The notes under the pieces: model-generated
What the model was told of the DNA's origin: nothing
The model's input: only the letters and a program-made list of their open reading frames with translations
Databases searched by the model: none
Assembly: GCA_037176905.1 (NCBI GenBank)
Contig: JBBBWG010030309.1
Span: 155,405-208,882 of the forward strand
Origin: Azolla pinnata
Taxonomy: Eukaryota; Streptophyta; Polypodiopsida; Salviniales; Salviniaceae
DNA: 53,478 nucleotides
Reading direction: 5' to 3'
Made by a program: the position numbers and the translations under genes
In this document: in pieces, positions 12,018-25,594 of the stretch
Numbering within the stretch: position 1 is the stretch's first letter
Layout of the letters: each line of letters begins with the position of its first letter

Positions 12018-13036
12018 TTCTTCGTCTCCTCCTCCTCCTCCTCCTCCTCCTCTTTCTTCTTCTTCCTTCTTCCTTCTTCCTTCTTCTACTTCTCTGCTTG
12101 GTCTGTGTGAGAGAGATCAGTTAGGGCTACCAAATAAACAATCTCAAGGATTTGAACCCCTGAGCCAAAAAAACGCCCAAAAGGTTGAAACGAAAGGGAA
12201 AAAAGAGCCTATCCTGAATCCATGGTGGGCGCAAATATATCACAGAATTATCTGGTCGCGTCCATCAAGCTGATCCACCGCACAAGACAGAATCGCCCAA
12301 CTCTTGATTACCTGAATGACTGTGTTCAAGATTCCATGTAATAGATACACCAAACAAAAATTCCTGTAGGAATGAATGGACTGCAATGTTCCAAGAAATG
12401 CTGAAATTACCAAAGTGAAGTGACTGGTGCTTTCTGTTCTTAGATTCTACTCTTTCAAGCTTTCCAATAGCCCCTTCAGCCCAAAAAAACCGTATTTTGA
12501 TCTGCACATCAAGGATCTGTCAACATGGAGCTAGATGCAACAAGAGAGTGCATGTATTACCACACAAAATAGCAAGAGTCATCAGCGTTTGAGCCCCTCT
12601 TTTAACACCTTCTGCTGTTCTTTCTTTTTAGACAACTGCTGTTTGTGAGTCCGATGGTGGACTCCAAGGTTTCACCCACTGTCAAATAACTACCATATTC
12701 ACATAAGCACTGACATTTATTCAAAACCAGTATTTCATATAGTTCAACTGGTAGTATTTGCCCAGATGATACCATTACCACACTTACAAGCTCCATACTT
12801 GATACAATTGTCGGGCATCGATCACAAATAAACGTTAAATACCATAACACCAAGCCCAAAACCTTGAACTGGAAAACAAGATTTATCTAACTGCTAAATA
12901 ATAGAACCGACAATCACCGATGCCTGCACAGATACAGAGTCCAAAGAAATCGTACACATGGAATTGCGCATAAACTCTGACGAAATGGCGGCATGATGAC
13001 GTATGGTTACAAAAAGATTACAATTTTCGTTTCAGG
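12018..13036. other. MAC5-like promoter/5' UTR and PIAL 3' UTR
   Basis: This is about 1 kb between the PIAL stop (13037) and the MAC5-like start (12017), both on the minus strand. A TCC/TTC tract at 12026-12092 makes the MAC5-like leader a GGA/GAA-rich purine run just upstream of the ATG. I see no additional gene. Confidence 0.6.
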
Positions 13037-16000
13037 TTACAGATCACCCATTGGAAAGTGGTGATCAATGTTCTGCAAATCCAACCAGTCATCGAAGTCG
13101 CTTACAAGAGTGGAGGCCGTTTGTATGCTTCGAGGAAGAGGTTCAGTTTGCCTCACCATCGGGTCGTTGTTCCAGGAAGATGAGGCATTAGAGGAGAATC
13201 TAGAAAGCTGACCAACCAAACCCGTTGGAACTTGAGACATTTGAGTTTGCATACCAAGTGTCCAAGAGGAGTAATTTGTCTGACATGCTGGGCTGCTAAT
13301 ACTACCTCGCATCCTTCTTTGTGAATGGTCAGGCAGCATTGCCATCCCATCTGCTGAAACCTGTCCAGTTAATCCATCTGATACATTTCCATTACTGTTC
13401 ATATGCGTATTCATATTCGCATTCAACCACCTCTGATCTCGCGGTAACGTATTAGTAGTCAGGGAAGCCAAATTAGGGTTACCTGATTGCTGCACATATT
13501 GAGCACTCACATTCAAGCGAGCATTTTGTGAATTTGGCCGCCTTGCCACATTAGGCATAAGTAGTGATGAACCACCAGCTGCTTGGAGCACATCAGGTAA
13601 ACCACTAGCAATATCCTCCCGCAACCCTGAATTCAAAACCCCTTGTGGTTGGGAAGCCTGAATTTGCGTTTGTTGTGTCTGCAAAAGCCTCCGCAGATGG
13701 GCATCCTGCCGGTTTGCTGACTCAGGCCGTACATTTGCTTGATTTCCACTTGGACGGTCTGATGCTAGGGTTTGGTCAATATTCCTGTTGGAAAGAAGGT
13801 AGGAAATGTCTCGAGAACCTCTATGGGCAGAGAGTGATGGAGTTGGGCGTTGATGTTGCTGAGAATTCTGAACCACCCTTGGTCGTTGATCTCGTGCATC
13901 CACAGCCTTCAATCAAGACAGTAAACACTATCAGTCATATATGAAATTATTGTCAGCGTTTAAGAATCTAATTAAAGTATGGTCCTTAATACATCTCTGG
14001 GTAATTTAGTTCAGTGACGTAGTTACATACTGACATCATTCAAGCCCTCAAATATGTGATGGATAGCTTTCAAAATATGTAGTTTTATCATAGGTGTTTG
14101 GTTTGGAACTTTGAGAAGCCAAACCATTAAAAATTTTGTACCAATAGATATAAATTTTAGGGCAGTTCTATTTTTAGAGGTTGAATGCCAAAAAGGCAGG
14201 AAGATCAATGAATCCCAGACTGTCGAACGTTTCAATATTAAGACAGTACTTTAATTGCTTGTTGTGTTTCTGTTTAGTTGTTTACCTGTTGTAACTGATT
14301 GCCATTCAGAAACTCATCGGTATCATGCTGAAACTGTGGAGCACTTAACAGGACTTGTCCATCCTGAATGCCAACAAAACTAGGTAATTGTACTTGTAAC
14401 GGCCTCTGATTGATGCTGAATTGAGCATTGTTAGGATGAATAACTCCACTCCCTTGGGCCAAAGAATGTGAATGAGGTGAATTTAAGCGTGGTCTAGCAC
14501 GGTAACTAGGATTTGTGTTTGACATTTGCGCAGGCAAAGCTTGTATGGCGATAGGTGACCTACTCACTTCTCTGCTTGCTTGTCTCTCTACCGGAGCCTC
14601 TGGTAATGTGAATCCTTCAGTAGGTAACACTTGAACTGTTTGAGGGATGCTCTGATTACTGTTACCATGAGGAACTGTGGTAGCAGATTCTCCAGGGCTA
14701 CTCTGCCCAATACTAGTAGCTGTTGATAGAGTTGAATTCAGCTCTCTAATATCAGGTTTCCTATCTTCCCCTTCACCATTACTAACATGCCCTCCTCCCA
14801 CAGTAAGCCCATCAATACGATTTCCTTTTTCAGGCTCCTCATTATCAGAGAGCTCAACAAAGCTAGCATCATTCTTCTGTACACAAACTTGTCCATCATT
14901 AAGATCTTTTTTAGATCCCCTACTGAGCTTATCCACCTTGCCTTCTTCGTTCAATGTTTCCCAGGATCCATCATCAGAAACCATCAAATCAACAGCATTT
15001 TCCTTTGTCTCTTTTAGTATCTGCCAAAAATGACAAGCAATCATCAAATATTAGTTTCGTAACACTCCAGAACTTAACAAGCAATCAAGAATTTGTCTTC
15101 TGAAAACCTTAAGCATTTGAAGGTCAAGGCGTAGATCAGGGAAGTTGAGCTGTCGATTACAGAAAGGGCAACGCCATGAAGGTCTTCTGGAGTTGATTTC
15201 CATAAAGCTATTATAATCAAAGCACTGAAGAAGTGTGATGAGCATACTAATTTTAGGCTGTAACAATATATTATCATTCAATTCATCTGGTAGATATAAA
15301 TACCTGATGGTGTTTGCAAGAGGAGCCTTTGATAGGAGAATTGATTCGTTTATGACTGACAGGAAGAAAGGTGATCAGTGTATCCCATAGTGTTTAGTAT
15401 TTTTATAGGTTAAAGGCCAGAGAATAATGCCAGTGCTGATGACATAAAGAGACGTTTATAGCATAAAAACTATCTTATAGACAAATACTTAATACCTCAC
15501 GATGGTAACAATTGTTCTAGGTATTTTTTGTTCACATGACCATATTTTGTTTTGAAAAATTCATTGTTAAAACATACAATCTGGATACTTTTCTGAGGAA
15601 CACAAAATTACCTTATGGGACAAAGAAGTGAAACACGTGAAGGTCCTTCAATCAATTCCTCATCTAAATAATTGCAGTAAACAAAAGAAATTGATTACTA
15701 TTTACATTCTAAAACTTACTATATAAGAAGATACGTGTGATGATAATTACCAGACTGTGCTTTTGCCCCATTATGGTTGTATATCTTCAAACTCAATGGA
15801 GATATAAACTCTGAGGTTGTGGTAGTCAGAGCAATTGCAATCAAATAACTTCCTGAGAAAGACGTGTATAAAAAGAAGTAAGCTGTAAACAAGACCTACA
15901 AAAGAGATATACATATAAAAATACCTAAGCTTCCGAACCACACACTAACATTATACATCACATGTAATAGATATAAGAAAAATGTTCATGATGAGGCTTT

Positions 16001-19000
16001 AACTGCAGATTTAAGCTTTAGTTTTTCTCTCAATTTTATTTTTCTATATAAATGGGCTCCTTTCTTTCTTATGCACATTATCTAGCCACAATTTAGCAGA
16101 AACCTTTCTAGATCATCATCTAAAACTCTTTTGCCCATGGCTGATCTACAGGAACATTTCTAATCTTCTTATAACAGACATAGACCAACTTTCTCACACA
16201 ATTTATAATGACAACTTTTTTTGTGCATCCTAGATTGTAGAAATGGGCACACACTGCAGATACATTATATGACACTGACAGTGGTACAATTTTCTTTTCC
16301 AGAACACGAGCAGTCTCTGTTTTTCCATATTCACGTATTAAACAATTATTACTAAGGGAAACTACCAGGAAAATCTCCCACAATTTGTAATAGGTTTGTC
16401 CCAATCTTCAGCATTCCAGTCACATTTGAGGGCATTTGTGGACCACCTTCCTATTCATAATCCCACCAAGAAACAAATCAGAAAGTAGGCATGCCTTCCA
16501 GCAAAGATTATAGATTCTTGCGAAAACATATGATGGTCTTGATGAAACGAGTGCTCACCATAGATGCAAGACTCCTCTTCTCGACACCCTTCCCATTCAC
16601 CAAGAAACTGCCATAATAGAAAAACACTCATGATATTAATCATATCTTATCGTATACTAATTAGTAAATCTCAAAACCCAGACTGTGACAAAACCAGCCT
16701 CCTCATATTAGCAAATATCAGGTACTGGCTGATGAGATCTGATAGAATGTCACTTTATTTTCAGAGGAGTAATTGTTTCATGAATCTTACTTTACATTAT
16801 TGGGAGTCACGAGGCAAGACGATGTATCCTGATTATCTTTTCGTATGACAAACATACGCTGCAGTGCAAAATTTAAGTCTACATCATTCATGTGCTAGAA
16901 ATTTAGATATCAAAAGGTTTTGCACAACTTTTATAATAATTTATTAGCAAAATACCAGTTCTTCAATTGGAGAAGGCTTCTTTAAGACATAGAAATCACA
17001 GACCATAGCTTCATAACCTGGCTGATTAGCATAACATTGAAAACATAGAAAAAAATCAGCAGAGACATGGAGTAATGGAACATCATATGTGGCTTAGCTC
17101 GCATTGAGCATGGTCACCTTTGCCTCCAATGCAACTATCACTGTCAGCAAGCTCAGTAATGGATAATACCTAAAAGTACGCAAGGAATCACAAACACACA
17201 CACAATTTAGCTCAGGTTATGTCATTCAAGTAAGATGTAAAGTATTTAGATAGCTAGACTTGATTTATAAATCTTCATGATTGTACGGATTAAAATCAAC
17301 AAGATTATCCTAGCTGTTAGTTCTGAATGTTGCTGGTGTTAGTACACAATAGTAGCTTTGATTTTTGGCTCATACTCAAGAATGACAGTCATCAATATAC
17401 AATAAAACAATATTCCCACCAAAGAAGGCCTCATATATGTGTAGCGCTCCACTGATTTTCTCAAATATTACCAGCAAGTTCACATCTTGATATTATCACA
17501 GACACAAATAAAGTTGTGTCTTGATATTAAAAACCACGGCTCTTTTATTTAACAAATAAAAATTGTCTCTTCTTTTTAAATATTGTATAGGCAATAATTT
17601 TTAGAACAGTGTACATAGGGAATAGATTTTTCATGCAGAGTATTACAAACTTTCATAAGGATGTCCTGAGATTTCCATTGAACATGCACATATGCTTCTT
17701 TTATGTGTGTACATTCATATTTCACACAATTTGCATACAAGCCTACAGTTATTAATTGAAGTTCAGAAAGAAAACAAAGAAAGAATGTTCCAATTTTAAT
17801 CATTATGAACCTTTTCTACAGATTATTAGCCTCTAATTCATCTAGAATATTCTTCTCCAGTTCATCAAGATTGTTCTTTTCACTCATCCAGCTAATTTCT
17901 GGAGATTTTCGAAGTAATGGTTTTAATGCTAGGTATACACATAAGCCATATCTGAGAAGAAAAGAATTTACCAGGAACTCTTTTGGCTCAAAATACTTTC
18001 TCAAAGCAGTCACATGTAATTGACGTTCCAGCACAGAAATAAAAAAGATTCTCTAGTTTTTTTACTTCTTTTATCAATCAATAAAAAAAATCATTGAATG
18101 ATATAAATGATACTTTGGTATAATTGTAGAAATCATCTGAGATGCCTCATTACTATCAACAGCAGTCCAACCTCCTGCACCTGTGAAAAAATCAACCAGC
18201 TGGAAAGCAAACAATTTTCTGGTTAATTATGTTTTAACCACCACACTTGCTCAGAGCAATCTAAAACGCATATATGGGACACAAAATCTAGCTGTAAACC
18301 ATGATTTTGTACATACCTCCTTTGACATACGCAATACATCTTGGCCTTCCGAGGGAGTAAACCAATTAAAACAGATAGCATTCTAAAATACAAAAGCAGT
18401 TTAGCATCAATAGCTCTTCAAACCTTGTAATACAGTTTGTCATAACAGACTTATCACATGCTTACTTGGTTGTATGTATATGAACGCTATGAACAAGTAA
18501 AAACAAGGTATGAACAGAACCCCAGAGTCACTCCTGTTTAATAGCATGAAGCAGTACTTAAACAAGTAGACTAGCAATACCGTATAGAAACTTGGCAATC
18601 TTCAAGACTATTGATCTCTCTTTAAGAAAGAAATCCCAAGAGCATATTTCAAAGTACATAAGAACCAAAGCTGGCAAATGTAGATGATGCCAGCTTTATA
18701 ATTTTGATTTGTATGTGTTATTCACCTTAAATAGCTAGCCTCACAACCCAATAACAAAGTGATACAAGAGTTACATTTTATCTGCTACAAGAGGGGATGA
18801 AACATAATGATTATCAAACATACTACCTAATATGACAAAGTTGCTGTACAGAATACTGCTAGACCAGGGATGGAATAGGAAGATATGCCTGCAGACTTGT
18901 GGAGGGAAGAATTCTCCCCTTGTGCCATCAAGGAATGGAATAGGATGTTAGTGACTCTGCTGTTTTCTATTGGAATAAGATGGAAATACAGTGTCCCTTA

Positions 19001-21145
19001 AAACAACACTACACAGTGTGTGGAATACAAAGACTACCAACACCCGGGACTGTTCTTGTTAGAACAATGAGATGCTGCTGATACAATGATATCACCACAC
19101 AAGCTCACCGATGGAGGTCCATCACAACTTTCTTTGACTCCATTACTTCTCGCAAATTGAAAGTCAATGACGGGCTACACAAGAGGTTGCAGCCAAGCAA
19201 ACAGGTTACAATAAATAGCAAGTGAGATATGTTGACCCAGTGATCTGAACCATGACCTCATCATATACCCTTTTCGTCAATAGATAAAGATCATTATCTC
19301 CCACTATCAAAGGTGGCCCCTTCACTTCAAAGATCTCTCTATGTTGGATGGGGCCATGTTGGATACCTTTGTGAGGAAACAGTTTCAGAACCTTTCAGTT
19401 CAGAATCTTGAGTGTGTCCACAACTTACATCATTTTTATTTTTATTTTTATTGCTAGCTACTTAACTTGGTTTGTGAAGTTCTCAAAGGCAAGATACCAT
19501 TTTGGCCTACTTTCCAAATGGGATAAGGACAAATGTGTTTTCAAGCCAATGAAGAAGCACTTGCACGCTGACAAACCAAAAATCCTGCATTCAAATAATA
19601 TGATAGAGGTAATTTTGGTTCACCTTTACTGAAAGAAGAAGCACCATGATGGCTGGTTGAAACATCTCATTGTCCTTTTGTTCACAGATCTAGAAAATAT
19701 AAATAGAATCATCTATCAATCACATTTTTACAAATAATAATGTAACCTTCAAGTGAAAAACAGGTCACAAAAAATGAAATCAAGTAAGGAATGAGTAATA
19801 ATTAAGCACATATATCTCTCTGTTCAAGCATCAAGCTCTACCAAAACAACACAATACCGAGGATTGATGTCAACTGTCATTGGATGCTCTATTCAGTCAT
19901 CCTATATGTATAAACCATGTTTGTCCCAACACTATTCGTCTTCATGCACCACCTCATTAAATAAATACGCGCACACCTTCAAATGGCATGTTCTGGTATT
20001 AAGAAACAACCACAATTGACGAGATGTAAACTGTCACACTCTATCTAGTCATCCTATACATAAAACCGCTCTTGTCCCAACATTATTCTTCTTCATGCTC
20101 CATCTGTAGCACAATACTGTACTCCTTCAAATGTTATGTTCTGTAATATATGTAAAGGAATGAACTTGGATATTGGATATTTACATGAGTCAACTAAAGA
20201 TAATTAAGGCAGTGTGACTCCTATAAAATATTCAAACAAAAGAAGAAAGAATTAGTACATCTCGAAATTATGGTACACATAAAGAAACAATCCTCAGTTC
20301 ATCCATGCTAGAAAGTGAGAGATAATAACAGACACTGTACGACCACATTATTTGAACAACATCCACCAAGTTACTTAAATATGTTCTTCATTATGAATAT
20401 GTGCACTCAAATAGTGCAATCCAGTCAAACGTACCTTCTTCAAAAGTTGAGTTAGTCGTTGCACGATTGAGAGTTTTTGATTCTTCGCAACAGCTAAATC
20501 AATCACTCTGTTTGGAAGATGAAACACCAGCATAAATAAGAAAACTTATGAATTTCTAAAAAGAACTACATGGCTAGTACACTAAGTTCAAACCGGGAAT
20601 GTAAATAATGTTTAGTTGCTCAAAAGTCATACTGAACCTTTGATTTTTTTGTTGTCATATTCATTGAACTAAGACATCCTTAAATAATTTGAGTTTCTAG
20701 TCTGCTCTGCACTATCATTCCACTAACCAGTCCCTATTATGTTCATTATTCTTCAAAATATTTCCTGCTTACATTTCTACTCCATTCTGCAATATAATTC
20801 CACTCAAAATTGCCCATTATGTTCATTATTCTTCAATCACTACAAATATATCCTGCTTACATTTCTACCCCATCCTGCACTATCATTCCACTTATAGATG
20901 CCATTCAGTTAATTATTGTACAAAATAGGTAGTCCTCCATGTTGTAATTTTCAAACTTGCATAATATTTTTTTGTGTCAACAATCCTTACACAATATTTA
21001 TCAATGTAAGCAGGAATTTAGTGACTGTTCACCTGGCCAATTGAATGCATGTAGTCGTGAACTCTCTATAATCTGCCTTAGTGTTGCCTTTAATACATTT
21101 GTAAAGACGTTCCATAAGCACCCAAGCATCAGGAAATGACGTCAT
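13037..21145 (-). CDS. PIAL: PIAL-type E4/E3 SUMO ligase with SP-RING
   Basis: Homologue of Arabidopsis PIAL1/PIAL2, nuclear SUMO ligases that extend SUMO chains and act with MOM1 in silencing. Sixteen minus-strand exons give 883 aa in frame: 21145-21033, 20507-20435, 19689-19624, 18382-18317, 18199-18114, 17169-17118, 17021-16956, 16858-16791, 16607-16559, 16450-16366, 15852-15751, 15663-15612, 15355-15304, 15224-15108, 15020-14286, 13906-13037. Residues 1-300 follow the family core (KYYPLLSLL, FLVNGKGVEKRS, GSYLIAIALTT). The SP-RING spans about 300-340: C306-K-H308-x2-C311 ... W327-R-C329-P-F-C332. A possible SUMO-interacting motif FVELSDNEE lies at 403-411. The last two exons encode a long Gln/Asn/Ser-rich tail. 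The start at 21145 is chosen because the exon opens at about 21194 after a good acceptor; an upstream coding exon is possible but not found. Introns 2-5 are long (0.5-1.2 kb) and fragmentary in content. Confidence 0.92.
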
Positions 21146-24100
21146 GGTTTGGAAGAACGCCTTGCATGTACCTACAGGTGTAGAGGGATGCCTTCCACCA
21201 CCTGCATTGAAAAAGTTAATAGTGTTTAAATAGGAAATACACAAACATGCTCGTTTATTTACTTAAGAAGACTCGCATCAGACAGTGTGGCTTCCAGAAA
21301 TACGACACTTTTGGGCTAAGAATACACCTAATGATATCAATGAATCATGTCTTATGACAATTCATGTTATTAGTAGAGATAGATTCAAAAGCTCTCACTT
21401 TTCTGCGGCAAATCAGATTGCTGCATCAGTCAGAACTTCGAGCTCATCTAAGATAGTGCGGTTTCTAAAACGAGGAGCACACCTAGGGTGTTAACAAGGG
21501 TCATGGAACTATAGCGTAAGATACATATGCAAAGTGTCTTCAAAGTTTTCTACCAATTTTTAAGTACTTAAATACGTATTATGAAGATAAAATACATTAA
21601 ATGCTTCTTAAAATTTGTATTGCATTTAATAGTTCTTTGATTAGGATTGGATGGTTTAATCTGTCTATTCATACAAGTATCACATATTAATTTCAGCTAA
21701 CAAAGGAATCATGCAAAAAACATATTAGCAAAGAAATAACGTCATCTTAGAAGACTTTTATTTTAATATTTTTTTCAAAAATACTTGGAATACTTAAAAT
21801 ATATGTTGAATACGTAGAATGCATGGAACTTTTTGGAATTATTTCTCAAAAACCCATTCGATAGGAGACACCGATTTCCCGCCTTCATGATAGAAAAAGT
21901 TACAATATAGCAACCCAAATGGTTTTAGCTATCCAGCAAGTAAAGAAGCTATTCCAGGGAATTCTTATCATCGAGCACTGCTGCCAAAGTAAGCAGCCCA
22001 GCTTTTTACACCAAAGAAACACTTTGATATGGGATGAAAGATGAGATTGTCATCTGCCATTCAGCCTTGAGCGATACCATCACCATCAGCCAAGCTCTAT
22101 TTTTGCGATCGACTTACGATCAACATTGGTGTGTAGTGCAAACATCGATTATTTCCTAGAAAAATTAAGGGACTTTCCTGTGGCTTGCCTGCCACCAGCT
22201 CCATAAATTGGATATTTGTACTACCAAACAAGCATCTGACATGTTCTCTGTGTTTCAACTGCCACCAATTCTGCACTAGGGAGGCGCAGGATAGGAGACG
22301 GCAGGCCACAATCGGCAAACATAATCACACTTGAGGCAACCTGTTTGTTTTCTTAGCAACCCATGCACCTGAATCTCATATCTCATGGTCACGAAGTACA
22401 TACAATTACTGGATGCGGGAGCGAGCAGAAGATTGCAACGGATTTAAAAAGGAGGGCCTTTTATGCACGTCTGCACGAAGACCAGTGTGGGCCCGCCCAT
22501 ACAAACAGAGGCCCCAAGCCAATCGAAGAAAAGGAAAAAAGAAAGAAGGCAAAGGGCACTGTCTGCCCTCAACCGGAGCACACTGGCAGGGGGAGGAAAA
22601 TCGAAGGAAGGAAGGAAGGAAGGAAGGAAGGCGTACCTGTACTCTCGTAGATGGAGGAGACCTCAGAGGATTCGCTTCCCTCGCTTTGATTCTTGAGCTA
22701 CAAGAAGAAGAAGAAGAAGAAGAAGAAGAAGAAGAAAAAGAACTCCAACGTGCATTGCCAGATATTTGGCATTATAACCCTCCCAATTTTGGTCAATTTC
22801 TCCACAATTTCTTTTAAGAAGAAAACGCTCAATGCACAGATCAGAGAGAAACTTTGGGAATCATCCATCGATCCATTTTACCTTTGCTATCAGCAAAGTC
22901 GCGGATGAATCGTTACGCAATCGTCGAGAGGCTCCGGGGCAATTTTACAGTCGAGGAATCCGTGTCTAAACTGCTGATGGATCGTCGGTGTACGCATCTT
23001 GAAGGGCTTTTGTCCGAATGACAAACTGCTTATCTCTGTACGTTTCATTCCCGTTTTCTCGTGCCCGTCGAGCAGTGCAATTTCTCCCTGTAATGCTCGA
23101 GATGATGGTCTTTTAATTTTTGTGAGTGTGTCTGTGTGCGCGCGTGCGTCAATGTTGTTACATACATAGCAGATCATACGCATACAATATGTATGTTACG
23201 TATTCTGTCATATAATCATTAAATGGAAGTTTAAATACGTAGAATGTGGGTTATACTACATGTGATACAGGCCGAATACGTTCAAATTTACGATTAATTA
23301 AGCCTGCATATCACTAACATTGTTCGTATTCCATTTCCTGGCGTTAATAGATTTAGAAAATCCTAAACGATAGAGAATCAAATTTAAAATTTAAGCTAAA
23401 TAAAATTGCTAGCATTCACTTTCAAGTCAAATAATAGCCCTAGTAAAAATTACTTTTGATATTTTGTGAATCTGACAAGAAAAATGACAGTTCAAAAACG
23501 TTAAATGCATGTAGAATACATCCGAGCGTTGTAAAGCGTATTCTATTTATTTATGAAATACGCGTTTTTAAACAACACAGATGCGTGCGAAAGAATCAGG
23601 GGGGGGAACCCTGCAAGCTGCAGAATTTATAAAATGGGAGACGTAAGACCCCTTCTTCTCCACAAATTACGCATAGTTCCGATCGAAGAAAGCAACAAAA
23701 AAACTCCGTCAGAAATGCGCAACAAACCAAATAACAGGCTTGCATTGACAAAGTATCGAGCAGAGCGCATGGCCCAGAAGAAGCTATCGATTCCCGCTTT
23801 TAGAGTGTCATAATCAGATGTTTTATATGGTTGTTTTCTTGTCTTCTTCCGTCGAAAGAACTGTCTGCCTCAATTGGTTACCGAAACGACAAGAATGATC
23901 GAAGAAAAGTAGATAACAATTGAGAAAACGCTCCAGATCCGTATAAAAAGCATTACACCCTCGCACGCAGTGGTGGAGAAACCAGTCCATTGCTTAATTA
24001 ATCCTAACCCCAATCCTCTAGCCTCGCCTTTGACTCCTCCCAAAATTTTAATTAAAAAACTCGGAGAAGGAATTCTCTCGTAAGGTCTTTTAAAGATCAT

Positions 24101-24713
24101 CGCAACTTGAACGTGATGTTCGGCAAACAGAAGAACTCGACGATAAGTTTTCTCTGCGTCAGGGAAACTGGAATATTCTCCCCCGATCCAGATTTGTCTG
24201 CGAGCAACAGTATCCGCAAAAAAAAAAAAAAACACCAAAACAAAGGAGTGTGAATATAAAAACCTATAAATCTATGCTCTTGGGAGTGGAATCGACTTCG
24301 CGAGGAGCACAACTGATACGATGGTGGACATTCTGATGCCTGATGCGTCCACGGTCAACAGTCTGCATCGATTGTTTTCCGTAGTCCAATAATCCGGATT
24401 CCTCTCATTTCCTGGGGCTCGCTTCTAGCTCTTCGCGCGATCCATCGAATCTTCTCTCGGGACCTCCGATGATCCCGCGCGCATGGCTCATCTCTCAATC
24501 GGAAATCCAATCCGCAAAATCTACATATATACAACACACACACACACACACATCATACCACTCTTCGGTAAAAAGCTGCATAAAATTAAACATCTCGATG
24601 GTCATTCTATGTGTGGCGATCAATCGGGCAATCAAGCGATTCGCTGATTCCCCCACGTGCCCATAGCTACTGCAAAAACGCCGATTTCTTGATTTGTCCA
24701 TCACCCTCTTCAC
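21146..24713. other. Intergenic region between divergent PIAL and small-protein genes
   Basis: No gene is recognisable here. It should hold the PIAL 5' UTR and promoter. It contains GGAA repeats (22603-22631), GAA repeats (22702-22740) and a CA run (24536-24551). Open frames across 22363-22817 consist of Lys/Glu/Arg from these repeats. The rest is AT-rich. Confidence 0.6.
22603..22740. repeat. GGAA and GAA microsatellites
   Basis: GGAA repeats at 22603-22631 and a GAA run at 22702-22740 are separated by unique sequence. Both lie far upstream of PIAL, on the opposite side from its coding region. Confidence 0.9.
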
Positions 24714-25262
24714 CACCATCATCATCATCATCCTCCTCACCACCGCCATCATCGCATCATCACTACCACCATCATCACATCATCATCACCAGCACCACCA
24801 TCACCATCAACACCATCATCACCACCAGCATCAGCATCATCATTACGATTCACCGTGGCCATCATCATCATCACCACCACTACCACCATCACCACCACCA
24901 TCACTACCATCATCACCATCGCCACCAACATCATTATTACCATCAGCACCATCAGCACCACCATCACCATCATCAACACCACCATCACCATCATCAGCAC
25001 CACCATCACCATCATCAGCACCACCATCACCATCATCAGCACCACCATCACCATCATCATCACCATCACCACCATCATCACATCATCACCACCACCATCA
25101 CCACATCACCATCACCACCATCATCACATCATCACCACCACCATCATCACATCACCATCACCACCATCATCAGCAGCAGCACCATCATCATCACCACCAC
25201 CACCATCACCACCATGACCATCATCATCACCACCACCATCACCATCACCATCATCATCTTCA
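24714..25262. repeat. 550-bp CAT/CAC/CAG trinucleotide tract
   Basis: A nearly pure array of CAT, CAC and some CAG units spans about 550 bp. The units are arranged in higher-order patterns (CACCACCATCACCATCAT repeats about 24956-25060). One plus-strand phase reads His/Ser/Pro/Thr/Ile runs without a stop. It resembles a minisatellite grown from a trinucleotide repeat. Confidence 0.95.
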
Positions 25263-25497
25263 TCTTCTTCTTCTTCGTGGAGCCTTATCCACACCAATCA
25301 TCTTCCCCCAAAACGCAAAACGCAGAAGCAGAACGCAGAGGCATCGAGAGCCGGAAACTTCAACGCTATAAGCAGCAGAACAAAAGCAACAGAAGCAGCA
25401 GCAGCAGAAGAAGAAGAAGAAGAAGAAGAGGGAAAAGAAGAGTACCAGGAAAAGGCAGATCCCACTTCGGAGGAGGAAGGACGAACGACCAGGCAAC

Positions 25498-25579
25498 AAA
25501 GGAAGGAAGGAAGGAAGGAAGGAAGGGAAGGAAGGAAGGAAGTAAGGAAGGAAGGTCGGGAGGGAGGGAGGGAGGGAGG
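25498..25579. repeat. GGAA/GGAG purine repeat
   Basis: GGAAG units change to GGGAG units and end about 15 bp before the ATG at 25595, so the predicted 5' leader is almost wholly purine. Confidence 0.95.
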
Positions 25580-25594
25580 CGTTTGCCCCAATCC

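Noticed and set aside
17816..18034. Minus-strand 72-codon frame inside PIAL intron 5
   Set aside because: At first a candidate for the missing KYYP-like exon. The exon was found instead at 17118-17169 once the phase was corrected.
24714..25262. CRISPR-like array
   Set aside because: Repeats lack unique spacers of constant length and the window is eukaryotic.
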